A DNA stretch of 6,123 nucleotides from contig USDL01000037.1 of assembly GCA_900553365.1 (NCBI GenBank), positions 1 through 6,123 on the forward strand. The letters run 5' to 3'. Each line of letters opens with the position of its first letter. Within the stretch, counting starts at the first letter, position 1. The position numbers and the translations under genes are program-made. This document shows positions 6,104 through 6,123 of this stretch, piece by piece. The notes below the pieces were generated by a model. It did no database searches. It was given only the letters and a program-made list of their open reading frames with translations, and was not told the DNA's origin. Origin of the DNA: an uncultured Clostridium sp. (GTDB lineage Bacteria > Bacillota > Clostridia > TANB77 > CAG-508).

Positions 6104-6123
6104 ATGGTTTCTATTACTTTTTA

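Noticed and set aside
6090..6123. Possible last codons of an upstream minus-strand gene (reads KKVIETIESK then TAG).
   Set aside because: Ten codons at the window edge are too few to support a gene, and the segment overlaps the -35 box of the next promoter. Sequence to the right would decide.

Overview
The window is very AT-rich, with strong AGGAGG-type ribosome binding sites, TTGACA/TATAAT-type promoters and AT-rich intrinsic terminators. Together with an ECF sigma factor, a membrane anti-sigma factor and a clostridial-looking DXS fragment, this points to a low-GC Gram-positive bacterium, most likely a member of the Clostridia. The species cannot be told from the sequence.

Layout, read in the minus direction in which most genes run. 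At the right edge a promoter (about 6075-6103) drives a one-TM-anchored secreted protein of unknown function (5120-6046). A long AT-rich hairpin (5033-5074) separates it from a convergent plus-strand Xre-type HTH regulator (4664-4985), which carries a one-base frameshift. The regulator lies head-to-head with a two-gene operon: an ECF sigma-70 factor (3993-4517), overlapped by 8 bases by a large membrane anti-sigma-like protein that starts with TTG (1607-4000). The operon ends at a strong terminator (1571-1603). Next come a new promoter (1506-1534), a double-truncated remnant of a DXS-like gene (1138-1500), an intact M20-family metallopeptidase of the ArgE/DapE type (93-1133), and the first 16 codons of a small membrane protein that runs off the left edge (1-50).

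The most interesting part is the divergent region between the Xre gene and the sigma operon. The sigma operon has a perfect consensus housekeeping promoter (TTGACA, 17 bp, TATAAT). The spacer is filled by a perfect 19-bp palindrome, which looks like an operator. The obvious candidate repressor is the adjacent Xre protein, and that gene is frameshifted here. The likely logic is that Xre represses a strong promoter for the sigma/anti-sigma pair, while the anti-sigma protein holds the sigma factor at the membrane until its large extracytoplasmic part senses something. This is inference from layout and family knowledge.

I see no RNA genes, CRISPR arrays, insertion sequences or attachment sites. 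The sigma/anti-sigma pair belongs to known families. What may be undescribed is the anti-sigma ectodomain architecture and the Xre/palindrome control.
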